A stretch of DNA of 64,000 bases from the NCBI GenBank assembly GCA_023374025.1, contig SIJG01000007.1, positions 2,337,852 to 2,401,851 of the forward strand. Reading direction: 5' to 3'. Positions 10,422 to 24,179 of this stretch are shown here, one piece after another (the first letter of the stretch is position 1; each line of letters begins with the position of its first letter). The translations under genes and the position numbers were made by a program. The notes beneath the pieces were generated by a model. The model ran no database searches. It was not told the DNA's origin and saw only the letters and a program-made list of their open reading frames with translations. This DNA is from Heterodera schachtii (Eukaryota > Nematoda > Chromadorea > Rhabditida > Heteroderidae).

Positions 10422-13400
10422 TCACATGGACGAGGTGGTGTCCGAGTCCTCCTCCTTCCCCGTCGCCTTTCCCGCCGCAATTCCGACGACACTTTCGGCA
10501 CTTCCATCGCAGTTCAAATCGATGGAAAAGGTGAAGCTCTGAAACACATAGTGCCATTAGAAAGTGAACCATTGCTACTTCTTTGAATCTTTCGTCCCTT
10601 GTCCCTCTCTTTTGCCATTCCCTTCTCTGATCAATCCCCCATGTCGAAGTCCCCCTTTTCCACCCCCACCCTTTCGCCGTGTCCCCTCCACGCCCTCCTC
10701 CCTCTTACCCGAGAAATGTTTTGCGAATGGAATGCCGCTTGCTGCACCAACTCGTCCAGTCCAATTCCGCCGCCCCCTCCGTTTCCATTGTTTCCGCTGA
10801 TATTTCCGCTCCCAAATGTGCTGATGTTTTGCTGCTCCTCGTCGTGGAAACCGCTCTCTTCGGTGCTGGACGAAGGCGAGATCAGACTGGCCATGGTTTG
10901 GTTGGTGGCCATGGCATGGCCAGAGGGAGTGCCGGAGGAGGACGAGGAGGTGGACAACGCGGTGGGCGACCTCCCGGGGAACAAATGCTGCTGGGAATGG
11001 TGGTGATGGAAATGCAGGGACGGCTTGAAGTTAGCGTTGTTGTTCAACAGCATTCCAAGGGGCGGAAGACCGAACGGACTGAATGGAAAACACTGTAAAA
11101 CTGGACAAATCCACGGCCATCCCCGCCCCGAAAAGTGCTACTTGTTTCGCTGCAATTCCTCACGGAACAGTGCCAACTGCTGCAACTGCTTCGCAACTCG
11201 GGGAATGATTTCGGCACGAAATTGGCCGCCCGATGGCATCAAATAGCCGGGCACAAGCGACTGGACAAACTGACGGAAGCCGACCCGGTCCAGCAGAAAC
11301 TCAGTCTGGTCCACCAACATCATTGCGGCGATCTGTCCGGAAAATCATTGGCCGATCAGTCGCCCCTCGCTTTCCCACTTGATCACTGATCCGCTCGCTT
11401 TGCTGCTGTTCCATCACTTTTGCTCGTCCCCCCGCCAATGTTTCTGCGCCGGAGAACGACGGCGGAGGCATTGCGGGCGCAGCAGCGGAGGCCGTCGTTC
11501 TTCGCCCGTTGACACCGCTCTTTTTGCCCCCCGTCTTCGGCGTCGTCTGCTGACAGTCGCCGCCCACCGTTGTCGGCGATGGCACCGCCGCGCCACGAGG
11601 GCAAAACTCGTCGCCAATTGCGCCCTTTGAATGATAATACGTTTTATTTATACAAAATGATTCGGGACTCGTTTGTGTCGGTGGCATTGGCTTACTGTAC
11701 CCTTAATCGAGATCCAATCGTATCGTTGGCATTTGCCTACAGTATCCTCTGCCACCGTATCTCCCCATGTTCCATTTATCTTCAGTGTTCTTCTGTAACT
11801 CACCACCATCGCTTTCCTTCGTTTGGTCGCCATGCTAAGCAGCGGTGCACTCATCGGCGACGTTGGCACTTCCGCTGCGTCGCTACTGTCGGCCATTGGC
11901 ACATCGTCTGCCCCCCGCTTGCCCACCACGACCATCGTCGGATCAGTGACTCCGCCCTCCTTTTTCGACCGCTCCATTGAAGTGGGCCGACTCGTTTTGA
12001 AATTCTCAATCTGAACAAAATGTAAATCTTAAAATGACAATGGCATTTTGGTAGTTAAAAAGGAAAGGGCATTTCCATGTTTTTGACCTGCTCCAAAAGT
12101 TGGCGTTGTTGTGCCGTCGAATTTGGCGAAGTCGAACTGTCAAAGAAAGGGAACGATTAGCAGAAGCATTTGATTGGTCGCTTCTCACCGCGTCTCTCCG
12201 CTGATCAGTGCCTCGACGGAATGTTTTGATGAAACGGCGCCGCCGTTCGTCGCCGGCGGCGGACTTTGAAGTGCGGTGAACGAACTCTCCAAAGCCGCTT
12301 GGATGGCCTAAAATGGGAAAAATGCTAAATTTTGTACAATTTCAGAAAGTCCGTCGCACATCAATGGACGCCTCCGAGTGGGGGTCAATGCCAATTTGAA
12401 GTTGAAGAAGCACTTTCTGACGTTCGACGGCATCTGCGAAAGAAACGGCGTGAAAGGTAAAGCCAAAAAGAATGCTAACCATTTTTCAGATTTTTCAAAT
12501 AGCGCGCCTGTTGAAGCTGTTGAAATTCGGTTTGGTGACAGCTGCGCAGGTGCCGAATCATTCCCGTTGTGCTTAATTAGGCATTTTCTTAATTTAGGAT
12601 TTGTCGTTGTTTTTTTAGCATTTTAATCACCCCCCCCCCCCCCTCAATAGAATCTCATCCTCCCTTTGCCCGTCTCTCTCTCTCTCTCTCTCCTTCCCTT
12701 TCATTGTCTCTCTCTCTCTCCCCCTGTTGTCTCCTCCCCTCCCATCTCTCCCCGTGTTCTTTTCCATTTATCCCCTCCCCCTCGTCGTGCCACCTGCTGT
12801 TCGTGGCTTTGATCGTCTTTTGGCAAATTTGACAGGTGGCCGCTTGTTCCGGCGGCGGCCGTTGCGTGAAGAAACGCCACACTTCGGCAGTTTTGACGGA
12901 ACTTCCCCCGACGCGTTGGCGTCGCTGCTGCGTTTGGTTGTGTTGCTGCGTGTTCGGCTTCGTCTCGCCCTCCTCCTCTTCGGTATTCGCCAATTGGTGA
13001 AGCTGCTCAAATCCGTCCAATTCATTTTTGAGAAAAAAGGCATCGTTCTGACGGACAAAGAAAACATTCATTTTAAAAGCTAAAAACGGAAAAATGGGAG
13101 GAGAAATTTAGAGGAATTAATTTGCGCTCGAAAAGCATCATTAATATTTTTTCAACTCCGACGGTGCCATGGAAATGTCCGACGGAGAAAATTTTTGGAA
13201 TTTATGCGATTTAAAGTGATTTTCTAAATAAACTCGAAAAATCCTCAATGACGCCTCAAAAAACCACAAAATGATGAAAAAACTTATTCAATATAATTTG
13301 AATGTTTGCATATGCGCAAAGAATAAATAAAGCTGAGAATTGCTAAAAGGCGCCGCCGCTTCCATTAAAATTTATTGGTATTTTTTCGAAACTTAGCTGA

Positions 13401-14156
13401 CCCTTGAAACTTAGAAAAACTGAAAACTTGGGATTTTGCAAATTCTAAGAGAATTTGGATTGTGAAATGTCATTTTAATTTTGGCATTGTGTCGGCCCTT
13501 CCGTTCGCTTCCACCTGGTGCTGCTTCAGTTCGTCCTCATCCGTCTCCATTTTGTTGTCCGTCTGCGCTGGTGGCGGAGGAGAGCCCTCGCCGCCTTTTC
13601 CCTCCATTCGTGCCAATTCGTCCTCCTCCGTCTCCCGCTTTATCGCCGCCATCCGCCGTTGCTGCTGCTGTTGTGCCATCCCTGCCACGAGCAATGCTTG
13701 GAGTGCCGAAGGCGCCATTAAGTCGCCCGAAAAGGCATTGTTCAGCAACGGATTGGTGGCACGGAGAAGCTGTTGGAGGACGGCGACTTCAGAAGAGGCG
13801 AAAGAGGGCTAAAAGGGAGACAAATGCATTAGCTTAGCCAATCAAAATGGGATGGATTCAAAGGAAATGACCGATGGATTGGCCGATGGAGCGAAAGTGC
13901 CCGGGTTGGACTGAATCGGCGGAGGCGGCACAGTTCCAGCGGATGTCGCTGAGTTGGCCGTCCTGGACAAAAGCGTGGCCAACAGTTCTAAAGAGGAGAA
14001 TGGCGCCGTCGTCGTCGGGGGTAGCGCGTGACAGTCATTTGTGCCCCGTGCGCCGGCGGCAGAATTTGCCGTGCCTCCCCCGTCAATGGCGGGGCCAATA
14101 TTGGCCAACAAAGGGACGGAGGAGGAGGAGCAGCCGGTGGGCAAAGCACTGGTCAT
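10422..14156 (-). CDS. BED-type zinc-finger protein with hAT transposase-like segment
   Basis: BED fingers are DNA-binding domains shared by hAT transposases and host regulators derived from them. Twelve exons keep phase throughout: 14156-13872, 13808-13515, 13047-12794, 12571-12480, 12433-12360, 12307-12189, 12136-12088, 12010-11804, 11624-11379, 11332-11142, 11078-10709 and 10538-10422, total 765 residues. The finger is split by an intron. Exon 3 carries AEVWRFFTQ and CQICQKTIKA (C-x2-C); exon 4 carries HLRSCH. Exon 10 has LVDQTEFLLDRVGFRQFV and LVPGYLMPSGGQFRAEIIPR, the segment that follows the BED finger in hAT transposases. The catalytic RNase H-like core is absent. The rest is low-complexity (Q, S, P, G; a His run in exon 11). 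This fits a domesticated regulator such as the worm BED-finger proteins. The first exon is least certain, and exon 2 could instead read on to a stop. Confidence 0.8.
12627..12740. repeat. C run and (CT)n microsatellite in the BED-finger intron
   Basis: The intron that splits the zinc finger contains a run of about 14 C followed by CT dinucleotide repeats on the plus strand. Simple-sequence DNA lies between the exon with the C-x2-C pair and the exon with the H-x4-H pair. Confidence 0.8.
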
Positions 14157-17100
14157 TTGGTGATGAATGAAGTGAGAGAATTAGCCGATGGAGGATAAAG
14201 CTGAAGCGAATAAATAGGCAAAAGGAATAAAAATTAAAAGGGGACAAAGAAAAGAAAAGAAAGCGATGGCGAAGGAGAAGGGAATTGTGATTTGGAGCAA
14301 CGGATGGAGAAGATTATATTTAATCATTTGATGAAGCCAAATTTGTGCAACAAAACAGTGGGAGAGATATAACACAACAAAGGGAGGGGGGGGGGGGATG
14401 AGGAAGACAAAAATGTGTGTCTGGGGGAAGAAGAATGATGCGCGAACGGAGAATGATGGCTGAAGAGGGAATGAACGCGAGAGGGACGGACGACGACGGG
14501 GACAGACGGACACAACACACAAACCAAACAAGAAGAAGCCCGGGGGGGGAGGGGAGGGGGGGGGGGGGGAGAAGCCCGGCTAATCATCAGCCAAAAAGGG
14601 GGGAGGGGAGAGATCCATCGCAGGACGATGCTCCAAGAAGAGGGGAAGAAGAGGAATTATGCAATATCTGGGTGAACCGAACAACGAACAACAGCAGCAA
14701 AAGGTGGGGGACGGACGGACAACGAACGGACGGACGAGAAGTGAGTGATCACGTCGGATTGGATTGGGAGGGGGGGGGGGGGGGGGGGGGGGGGTGATCA
14801 GATGGGAAGATGGGGAGGGGAGGGAAGGGATGATGGCCCGGGGAGTCTTTGGGCTTCGCGCGGGGAAGGAAGCTCATGAAACAAGATTTAGCTGGAGGAG
14901 AAGGGAAGGAGGGCTTTTTGCGCAAGAAGCCCCTTCCCCACTTCTGCGAAGCCCCCTATTGAGGAAATGGGCAGAGAAAAGACCCCAGCCCCGGGGAATG
15001 GGGGAAATCAAAGCGGGGAATCGGGACGCGAATCGGGGGGAGGGGGATGGACCAAAACGCAGGCAAAGCAGCTCACACGCATTCAGAGCGTGAAGCCGAT
15101 CAGCAGCCCGAAGAACCAAAGCCCGACCGAATCAGGTTTGGACACGAAAGACCCCCCAAATGGGACGATGACTGACTGAGGGGGGGGGGGGGGGGTGGCG
15201 AGGACATGGGACATGGGATTGGGCTGGGATGGGTCGGGGGTGAATAATGAATGGCCTCTGGGCATCATCAGCCCATTCAACAGCTGATTGCTTGCCTCGG
15301 GCGATCGTGATGAATGGGACGGAAGGGGGGGGGGACTTGGACTTGGGACGAGAGGGACGGGGGGGGGGGGGAGGCGCAACCCGTTGCATTGTGTGGCGGC
15401 GATTCCATCTAATGGGTCAGAAAAAAGCAAAAAAAGGAACCCATGGGATAAGCGAAATGGGAAAGATTGAAGGGGACCGACGGTTTAAATGCCTTTGCTT
15501 GGGCAGCTCATCCGATCCGACTTTTTGCTGACCGACCTTGGGATTGGGATTGGCAGTCAGTCAGTTCGGATGAGAGGTGGGGAACCTGTTCGGCTGGGGC
15601 TTTTCGGCACTTTCGCTCTCAAAAAGAGAATTTTCTTTCCATCGGACGGACGGTGCAAAATGACCCCCCCCCCCTCTGCTGAACTGTTGTCGTCGTGGAT
15701 TAGCTTTACAATTTGGTACGGCTATTTTGCATTGGTTGGAGCGTTGTTACTTTACGAAGGCGGGGGGGGGGGGGGTAATTAGTCGGATCCGTCCCCGAGA
15801 GGGTACGGCAGTCTCTTATCCGCTTTTTCAGGCATTTCAAGGTATTGGTCGGACCAAAGCAAGTGACTCGAGGGTGACGACGAACAACTGGATTTTGTTG
15901 GCTGCATCGCCTGAAGGGCGCTTCAATGCTTTGTCCCCCTCCCCTCCCCCGCCATTTCCCTCAGTGAGCAATTTGCGCGTCCCAACGCGCAAAAAATAGA
16001 CGGGGAGAGGAGCTCTTGCCAAGATGATCGCCTCCGGGGAAGTTAGTGGGGGGGGGGGGTGAGAAAGATGGGATATTCGGTGGGGGATGGTCGGACGGGG
16101 GGGGGGGGGGCTCGTTCGCTTCGCTTCACCCGAGCGGCAGCAAATTGTGACTACCCCCGGGGGGGGGGGGGGGAAGGCGAAGAGACGAAGAAGACAAGAT
16201 CCACCCGCCCCCTCCCCCGGGGCTTTTCCAAGATGAATGGAATGGAATCGGTAGAAAAGGCCCAAGGAGGTGCAATTGGGATGGGATGAGAAGAACGGGT
16301 TTTCCGGCGCCTTCCCCCCCCCCCCCCCCTCGCCCCATTCGCATTCCTTTAGAACGACTTTTTGTTGTCTTTTTTTCGTTGACTTTCAAAGGATGGCCAC
16401 GAGAAAAGGGCAAAAAAAGGACATACGAACGAAAGAAATGAGAAAGCTTTTCGATTTTGAACAAAACGATTGAATTGGCGAAGTGACCCCCCCCCCGCCC
16501 AGGGGGAGGGAATGCCCTAGAAATGTTTGTTGCCAGCAGTTGATGAATGGACGAGGAGGGCACGCAGCACCAGCCGATGGACGGGCAGCCGAAGAAGAGA
16601 GAGGCGGAAGGGACAAAATTTGGTAGTCGAAGAAAGGAAAGGGAAGGGACGAGGTAATTTGTGGGGGAGACGGGGAACAAAGGACCCATAAATCAGCAAG
16701 TGAAGATGGAGAGGGAGAGGAGGGAGGGGGAGGGGAGGGATATGTTGGCGAGAAATTCGGACAGCGAAGGGATTGGGGAAAAGGGGGGGGGGGTGATCGA
16801 GGGGGGGGGGGGTTACAAATTTACAAATTTGAGCATCCCCCCCCCTTCCCTCTAATACTGATCATTTTTGATGAATCCCAATTTGAAATCAAGTATGAGC
16901 ATCATCCATCAGCAGAATATCTTTTGCTGAGATGACGGTAGAGGGAGAGAGACCCCCGGGGGGGGAAAGGCGGGGGGGGGGGGGGGGGCTTTTGTACTGG
17001 CATTTCCTCCCTTTGCGTTGATCGGTTGGAGCCGGAACCAACAAATGTGTTGTGGCGGGTGTTTGGTTTGTGTGTTCGGTGGGATGTTGGGGAAAAGCGC

Positions 17101-20100
17101 ATTTGAGGGAAGAAGCAGAAAGGTGCCTCCATTCCCTCAACTCCCACTGATCGGCGGAGACCATTCCCCCCCCCCCCCCCCCGCTGCTGCTGATCCGGTC
17201 GTCGGGATGAATGGCGAGAGAATAGGTGGTGGAGGGGAGGGGCAGCAGCAGTCCCTCCCGCGTCACATTCTCCTCCGATCATCAAAATTGCAATTGGAGG
17301 GAATGGACGATGATGGGAGGGAGGGGGGGGGGGGGGGAAGGGAAGGGGAAGGGGTGATCAGGCGAGAGAGTGCAATGTTTTGGCGAATTGTCATGCCAGG
17401 GGGTGATCAGAGGTGATCTCGACGAGGCTTAAAGCAGGGAGATGAAGAAAAAAATGCAGCAATTAGAGAGCGAAGAGATCACACCGCGTGGAAAGGGAAA
17501 GTGACAGAAGGGAGGGAAGGAGTTACGGTAGAGCATGAAACAACGGAGACTACGGTAGTATAATTAGTCCATTATTAATTGATTAGTGTAATATTGTCCC
17601 GTTAATGTTTAAACTTTGATAATTTAAACTTTCAAAAAAGAAAGCAAAACTCAGAGTCAGTTGGGAAAGAATGAATGAATGAACTTAAATTCTTCTTCTT
17701 CTTCTGTGTGGCATTCGCCCTCCCTTTGAGCAAATGAGTGATTTGACTTTTCATTTGCCACTGCTAATGAGTGACAAGCGATGGCGGTGTGTTGAGGGAC
17801 AAAAACATTTTGTCAGAATTGCCCTCGGGGATGAATTTGGAGCGAGAACAGTGTGGAATGAGCGAGCGATTCGATGCGAGAAATGGGGGGGGGGATGAGG
17901 AAGGGTCATCCAGCAGATGAGGGAGAAACTGAGGAAATGGGGGCACCGCCACCACAATGCGAGAGTGCGGTGATGCGCGACACTTTGGGCATGAGGTGGA
18001 GGAGTTTGGTGGGAATGGGGGGGGGGGAAATGAGGGTGATTGGGATCGGGGGGGGGGGGGGGGGAGCGGTTGTGGGGTGGTCAACAACAATCCCTCACCC
18101 ATCCCACCCAATTCCCCCCCCCCCCCCCCCCCCTCCGTTGCCCGCCGCCATCTTCGCCTCCTCTTATCGACGACACTGTCGAGCGAGTCTCGAGGTCATT
18201 TCCCTCTGAACTGCTCTCCCCCGGGCGGCTGGTTGACTGGCGGATGGCGGCTTCTCTGCGGGGGAATACGACGCACCATCGGAGGGCGGCGCAGATTGAG
18301 GTCGTCGTCGCCGTCTCGCGCCATCTCGATGAGGGAAAGGCGGGAGGGATTTGAACGATGGTTAAGGGATGGAGAGGGACGGACGGACGGATGAAGAAAG
18401 AGTGAGTGAATGAATAAAGGAATGAATGGAAGAAGCGGAGGAATGACGGAGAAAGGGAGAGAGAGATTCTCGAAAAGCCATCCAAAGAATGGTCAAAATG
18501 CAACCGTTTAAGAAGCTCTGGGGGGGGGGGGAAGCGACGACGGAGCAAAATTTAAAAAAATATAAAAAATGTTTTTCATTTTAAAAAACGGTGGGTGCGA
18601 TTGGCGTCCGCCACAATTGTGGTGTTTGGACGGAGGAGCCTAAGAAAAAAACCGAAAGCGAAAGATAGGATCAATCAGATGGACAAATTGGTCGAGAGGC
18701 GACTGACTGCTCAATGTGCTGAAGAAAAACAGCAGCAAACTTTTTGTATGTAAATGCGACTGACTCTCTCTTCTGATGGGTGTTTTGTAAATGTGAAGCC
18801 CACCCCCAGCCGATGACTGATCAAAAAGGGGGGAGGGGAGGGGAGGGATGATCCGACGATGATCGAACCAAAGAATGATGGGGGAGGGGGGGGGGCAGTG
18901 TAAAATATTAAGTGTACAAATCATATGGTACGAGGGGGGGGGGGATGAATGCAGTGCATTTTGATCAGTGATTGGATTGGCTCGGGGCGATCAGATCACT
19001 TTTTGGGGAGGGGCAAAGGCAAATGCAAAACAAAAAGAGAAGCGGAGGATTAATGGCGCGACAAAATTTGCATTTGGTAATTAACGGATAGTTAAAAAAG
19101 AAAACGGAAAACGAAGTCACCCGCCCCTTTCGCTGATACCACCGAATTCTTGCCCTTCCATTCATTCATTCGTCGGGGGATGAATTGATGAGAATTGGGG
19201 GGGGGGGGGGGAGGGGTGGCCCAAGGACACCGCCGCCACCCCCACAGTCTCTCCCTCCCCTCACAAAGAATGGCCGGGCTACAAATGTTGGCAGCTGCCT
19301 TCCCCCCCCCCTCCCTTCCGTTGTTTGTTGTCCCGTCCGTTCGCTGTTTTCTTTCTTCCATCGGCTGGCGAGATTTTCGAATGGATGCGCGGGGGGGGGG
19401 GAAACGGATGAGAGAAAACGAAAGACGGACGGAGAAGGAAGGGGAAGGGCTTTTTGCCCGGGAGGCCTTGAGCAGAGGCAAAAAATGTGGGGAGGAGGGG
19501 GGGGAGGGGTGGGCCAGCCGAACCCCCACCGCCCCCGGGGGGTGGGGGAGCATCGGATAGCCCATTCAATACACAGCGCACCCCGAGGGGATGATGAAAA
19601 ACGACGGGCAAAAAGCGCGACGGGTGATGAGAGGAGAAGAGAAAGGAAGGCAAGAACGGGCAGAAGGAAGATGAAGAGAAGAAGGAAGAGAAGGGCAGGA
19701 GAAAGGACAGCCCATCCCCGGAGGGGACAAAGAAAGTCGTATCTTTTGGGGTAATGCGAAAGATGGGACAGAGAGGGGGGAGGAAAGCGGAGAGAGAGAG
19801 AGAGAGAGGGGGGGGGGGGGGCGGGGGGAGAGGGAGGGATCACAGGCCAACAATGAAGCACAGATCGATCCGAAACACCTGCAAAAAATGGAGTTTGAAT
19901 GTTAAACAGAATTGAAAGCTCGAGGGACGCTTTTCTCAATGGAAATGATGGAAATTGAGAGGGGAGGGAAAGGGGGGGGGGTAAACTTGGGCAAAAGGAA
20001 ATTTTAATGTCCAAAAATAATTGTGAGTTTGAAAAATGCGCTTTGAACCCCATTAATGAGGTGGGAATGGTCTTTCACTGTTCACTTCCCCATTTGTCCC

Positions 20101-23040
20101 TTCTTCATTACCTCCCTTTCCTTCTCCCCTTTTTTCCTCGCAGATTAATTTTTGACTTTTTTTTTGCGCGCCAATTCCGCACAATGAAACATTGCGCCAG
20201 CAAAAACTGAACTGTCCCGAGATTGCACCCCCTCCCCCTCTCGCGTCACTTTTGGCGCCTTTTTGCGCTTTTGTCGATAAGATCATTCATTCATTACCCC
20301 CTCAGGGAAAGGGGAGGGGGCGGTGACGAAAAACGCCGGAAGGGGTCTTTTTCAAAGGGATGGGATTCAATTTTAGAAATTTCACAGAAAGGGTGAGGGA
20401 GGGAGAGGAAATAAAAAGGGAGGGGGAGGGGAATGAACGAAGAAATGAAAAAAGAGGGGAGAGAGAGAGACAATTGACAATGAGAGGATGCAATTCAAAT
20501 TGGCAAATTGGGCGATGGGACTTTAGCCCAGGGCAAACAAAAGATCGATCAAAAAAAAGTAAAAAGCGATCGATTGATTGGGATGGATCCGATTTATCAT
20601 TTGATAATGGCGAATGACAAATTGGGGGGAATGTAAATGAAAAATTGCATTTGGAGGGAATGACTCATCGACAGACGGAAAGGGCAGAGAAAGCCAAAAA
20701 GACACCTTTTGTGTATGAATGAATTAAAGTTTTTTATGTGTTTCCTTTGCAAAAAGAAACAGAAAAGTCAAAAATAGCAAAGGAAAGGGGCCAAAAAAGG
20801 GGAAAAGGCACAAAAAATGGCCAACAAATGGCGAAATGTCAAGAGACAGCGAGAGAGAGCGAGAGAGGAGAGAGAGGGGGGGGGGGGGGGAGGGAGAGGA
20901 GAGAGAGAGAGCAGGGAGAGAGAGAGGGAGAGGGAGAGAGATAGAGAGAGAGCAGGGGGGAGAGAGAGAGAGAGAGAGGGAGAGGGGGGGGGGGAGAGGG
21001 GACAATGCGTGGCTGGTGGATCAATCACCGGCAAAACTAAATTTAATACGCCAAAAAATATGGCACCCTAAATTAGTCAATCAAAATAAATGGATCCATG
21101 AATGAATGAATGAATGAATGATCCGCTAATGAATCGCTCCACGAATAACGCACTATTATGTATTAACTCTTGCAAAAGGTCCGACACACGTAACAAAAAC
21201 ATTTGCGAACGAATGGAGGATAAAAAGGGCGTTGACTGTGCTCTCTGCTGCTGTTGCTCTCCCCCCCCCCCTTTCTCCCCTTGCGTAATCACTTGCGTCT
21301 GTTTGGGTTGGGTTGGCTTAGGGGGGGGGGGGCGGTGACCGACTCGGCCGGGTCGGCCCACGCGACCGCCGCCGATCGTTGTTTCTTGCGGGAAAAAATG
21401 GCGGGGTGGACAGAGAACATACAGAGGAATATGTACAAATGATATGAAAATAGAGAAAAGAGTGCCATCGGGGAAATTTGGAGAAATGGAAAAAAGGGGG
21501 GGGGGAGGGGGGAGGGAGGGAAGAGGGCGGTGACCCATTGGCATTTGGTGCCCTCCTCCTCCTTCTTCTTCTCCTCCTTTCCCTTCTGTTGCTGTCGGTT
21601 CAGTTACTCGCCGATATCGATGAATAAATAAACTTTGCTGACACAGGTCAAAGGGTTAATCATTTATATAATAATGGATGGATAAGAAAATAACACAGAG
21701 AGAAGCAGACGAGCAAAAAGAGAAGTTTATTCCCAAAACATATTTAATGAAAAAAATTTAATGGAAAAACGAAAAGGCGAAGGCAAAGGCAAAGGGAGAG
21801 GAGGGGAAAGAGCGAGGGACAGTAACAAAGTGAAGGGAAAGAGAGAGAGTGAGAGAGAGAGGGGAAGAGGGAGGCATGCTGTATTATGACAAACAAACAC
21901 ACCACTTGCTAATAGAGAAACAAAATGAGAGAGAGACAACACACTGTCTGTCTGTTAATTGTGGTTTCTCTTCCGCCCCACTCTCGACGGCCCTCTCGTC
22001 ACTCTCGAGAGTGAGCAGTGAAAAGAGACGAAGGGAAAAGGGAAGGCATACGGTAGCGGGGAAGCAGCGAAAAAAAGCGAAAGTGAATGCGAGGACAGAA
22101 TCACTTTTTGCAAGAAAAAAGCGCATTATTAAACTCTGGAAAGGTAACTCAATTTTTACATTTGAATTTTTGTGAGTCGGTGGGCGAAAGGTAAGGCAAA
22201 AAGAAAGAGAAAAGAGTGAGGGCGAAGAGAAATGGGGGGGGAGGGGGAGAGGGGGAAGGGAAATGATGGCATGGGATTGGGGGGAGAAGGGATTGGGAAC
22301 AGCAGCAGCACTAGGGGATCGGATGAGATGGGATGGGAAGGGAAGGGATTGTTTGACTTTAGGGCGGGGGGGGGAAATTCGCCCTGAGGCAACATTTTGG
22401 ATGCTTTCTCTGCGAGATAAGATTGAGAAGAGCCAACGGAACAGAGAGATGCTTAGAGGGCGCGAAAACTGTGCACACAGAGCAAAGAGAGACACTTAAT
22501 GACTGACCGAATCTGCCTGAGGTAAAAAAGAAAAGAAAAAAAGAACATTCAAAAAACGTAAATTATTATTAGGAGGAGGAGGAGAAAGAGTGGGAGGAAA
22601 AGATGAAAAGATGGAAAATATAACTAAAAGAGAAGAGAACGAGAGAGAAAAAGAGAGAGAGAGAGAGAGAGAGGGAAGAGAAACGGCAGAGAAAAAAGGA
22701 AAGCAAAAATGGCAAAATGAATGAACGGCGGATGGTATGCGGGAGGTTTGTGCGCAGAAGGAGTGGAGAAGGGGCGGGGGATGCTTCTGCTGGAAAAAGA
22801 AAAGGGGCAAATTATGTCCCCTGGAGTGCCTTTTTGGGTGAATTTGAATGGTTTGGGAGAAACGACGCCTCCGGGGGAAAGAGGGCGAAAGGGGGGGGGG
22901 GGAGGGGAAACGGACAGAGCAAAGGAAAAGCGATGGGAGAGGGTGGAAAAGGGAAAAAAGCAACAGAACGCAAAATTATTTTTAAACAAACAATGACAGC
23001 TCTTGGAACAAAATTTGATTTTAATCCAATATTTTATTTT
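14157..23040. repeat. G-run and purine-rich simple-sequence region, no gene found
   Basis: The plus strand carries dozens of G runs of 8 to about 18 bases (for example near 14388, 14551, 14767, 15181, 16147, 16971, 18048 and 19805). There is GA-rich microsatellite at 20850-20995 and 22640-22675. A few C runs interrupt (16318, 17166, 18116). The long open frames here come from low-complexity composition. It lies upstream of the BED gene as transcribed, so it may hold that gene's promoter or a 5' intron. I cannot identify an exon. Confidence 0.7.
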
Positions 23041-23049
23041 AGTGCCTTC

Positions 23050-23810
23050 CTTACCTCCCTCCCCTCCCCCCCCCCCCCCCCCCTCTTCCTCACTCGGTCT
23101 CTACTCTTCTTTCTCTCTCTCCCTTCCCCCCTGCCCCTCTCCCTCACTCTGTCTCTCCTCTCCTTCTCTCTCTCTCCCTTCCCCCCCTCTCCCTCACTCG
23201 GTCTCTACTCTTCTTTCTCTCTCTCTCCCTTCCCCCCCCCCCTCTCCCTCACTCTGTTCTCTACTCTTCTTTCTCTCTCCCCTCTCCCTCCCCCCCCCTC
23301 CCCTCTCCCTCACTCTGTCTCTCCTCTCCTTCTCTCTCTCTCCCTTCCCCCTCCCCTCTCCCTCACTCTGTCTCTACTCTTCTTTCTCTCTCTCTCCCTC
23401 CCCCCCCCCCCCTCCCCCTCTCCCTCACTCGGTCTCTACTCTTCTTTCTCTCTCTCTCTCCCTTCCCCCCTCCCCTCTCCCTCACTCTGTCTCTACTCTT
23501 CTTTCTCTCTCTCTCCCTCCCCCCCCCCTCCCCCTCTCCCTCCCTCGGTCTCTACTCTTCTTTCTCTCTCTCCCTTCCCCCCCTCCCCTCCCCCTCCCTC
23601 GGTCTCTACTCTTCTTTCTCTCTCTCCCTTCCCCCCCCCCCCCCCCCCCCCTCTGTCTCTACTCTTCTTTTTCTCTCTCTCCCCCCCCCCCCCCCCTCCC
23701 CCTCTCCCTCACTCGGTCTCTACTCTTCTTTCTCTCTCTCCCTTCCCCCCTCCCCTCTCCCTCACTCTGTTTCTCCTCTCCTTCTCTCTCTCCTCCTTTT
23801 TCCCCTCTCT
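23050..23810. repeat. CT-rich minisatellite, unit about 55 bp, about 13 copies
   Basis: Imperfect tandem copies of a pyrimidine unit containing the phrase CTCTACTCTTCTTTCTCTCT and a C run of 5 to 18 bases. The purine/pyrimidine polarity flips here from purine-rich (before 23040) to pyrimidine-rich on the plus strand. The open frames across it are an artefact of the repeat. Confidence 0.85.
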
Positions 23811-24169
23811 CTCCCTTTTGCTTCTTTCTCTCACTCCCTCTTCCAGCTCCCTCTCTATCTTCCCCCCCCTCTCTCTCGCCTCCCTTTTCGCCCTAGTTCA
23901 CTAAGTTCAAATGGCATCAGCAGTACCTACGCATTCCTCCATTTTCTGTCCACCTGCGTGCCATTTGCCCCTTCGGCATCGGCTGGCAGCGACATTCAAA
24001 TTCGGCACTTTCTGCACATAAAGCATTTGCATTTAGCACACCGATGGGTTGACCTATTTTCAGCAAAAGACAACTCACCCACCCAATAAGTTTCATTTGA
24101 ATGAATCGTTTAACCATATTTAAATGCGCTTTTTTAAATTATTGTTTTATAAAATCATTAAACTGAAAT

Positions 24170-24179
24170 TTTATTTATT
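24170..24179 (-). promoter_or_regulatory. Candidate poly(A) signal for the P4-ATPase
   Basis: Overlapping AATAAA hexamers on the minus strand (plus strand TTTATTTATT) lie about 150 bases past the P4-ATPase stop. The placement fits a 3' end. The interval 23811-24331 otherwise shows only AT-rich sequence and no gene. Confidence 0.45.

Noticed and set aside
13502..13515. Stop codon ending the BED gene after exon 2 (reading on through VEANGRADTMPKLK)
   Set aside because: Splicing at 13515 joins in phase to the BED-finger exon, which explains more of the sequence. The short form could still exist as an isoform.
19166..20053. 295-residue minus-strand open frame
   Set aside because: Purine/pyrimidine-skewed simple sequence with proline and serine runs; no recognisable family.
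22717..23904. 395-residue open frame on the plus strand
   Set aside because: It is read across the CT-rich minisatellite and is almost only L, S, P and F. It reflects repeat composition.
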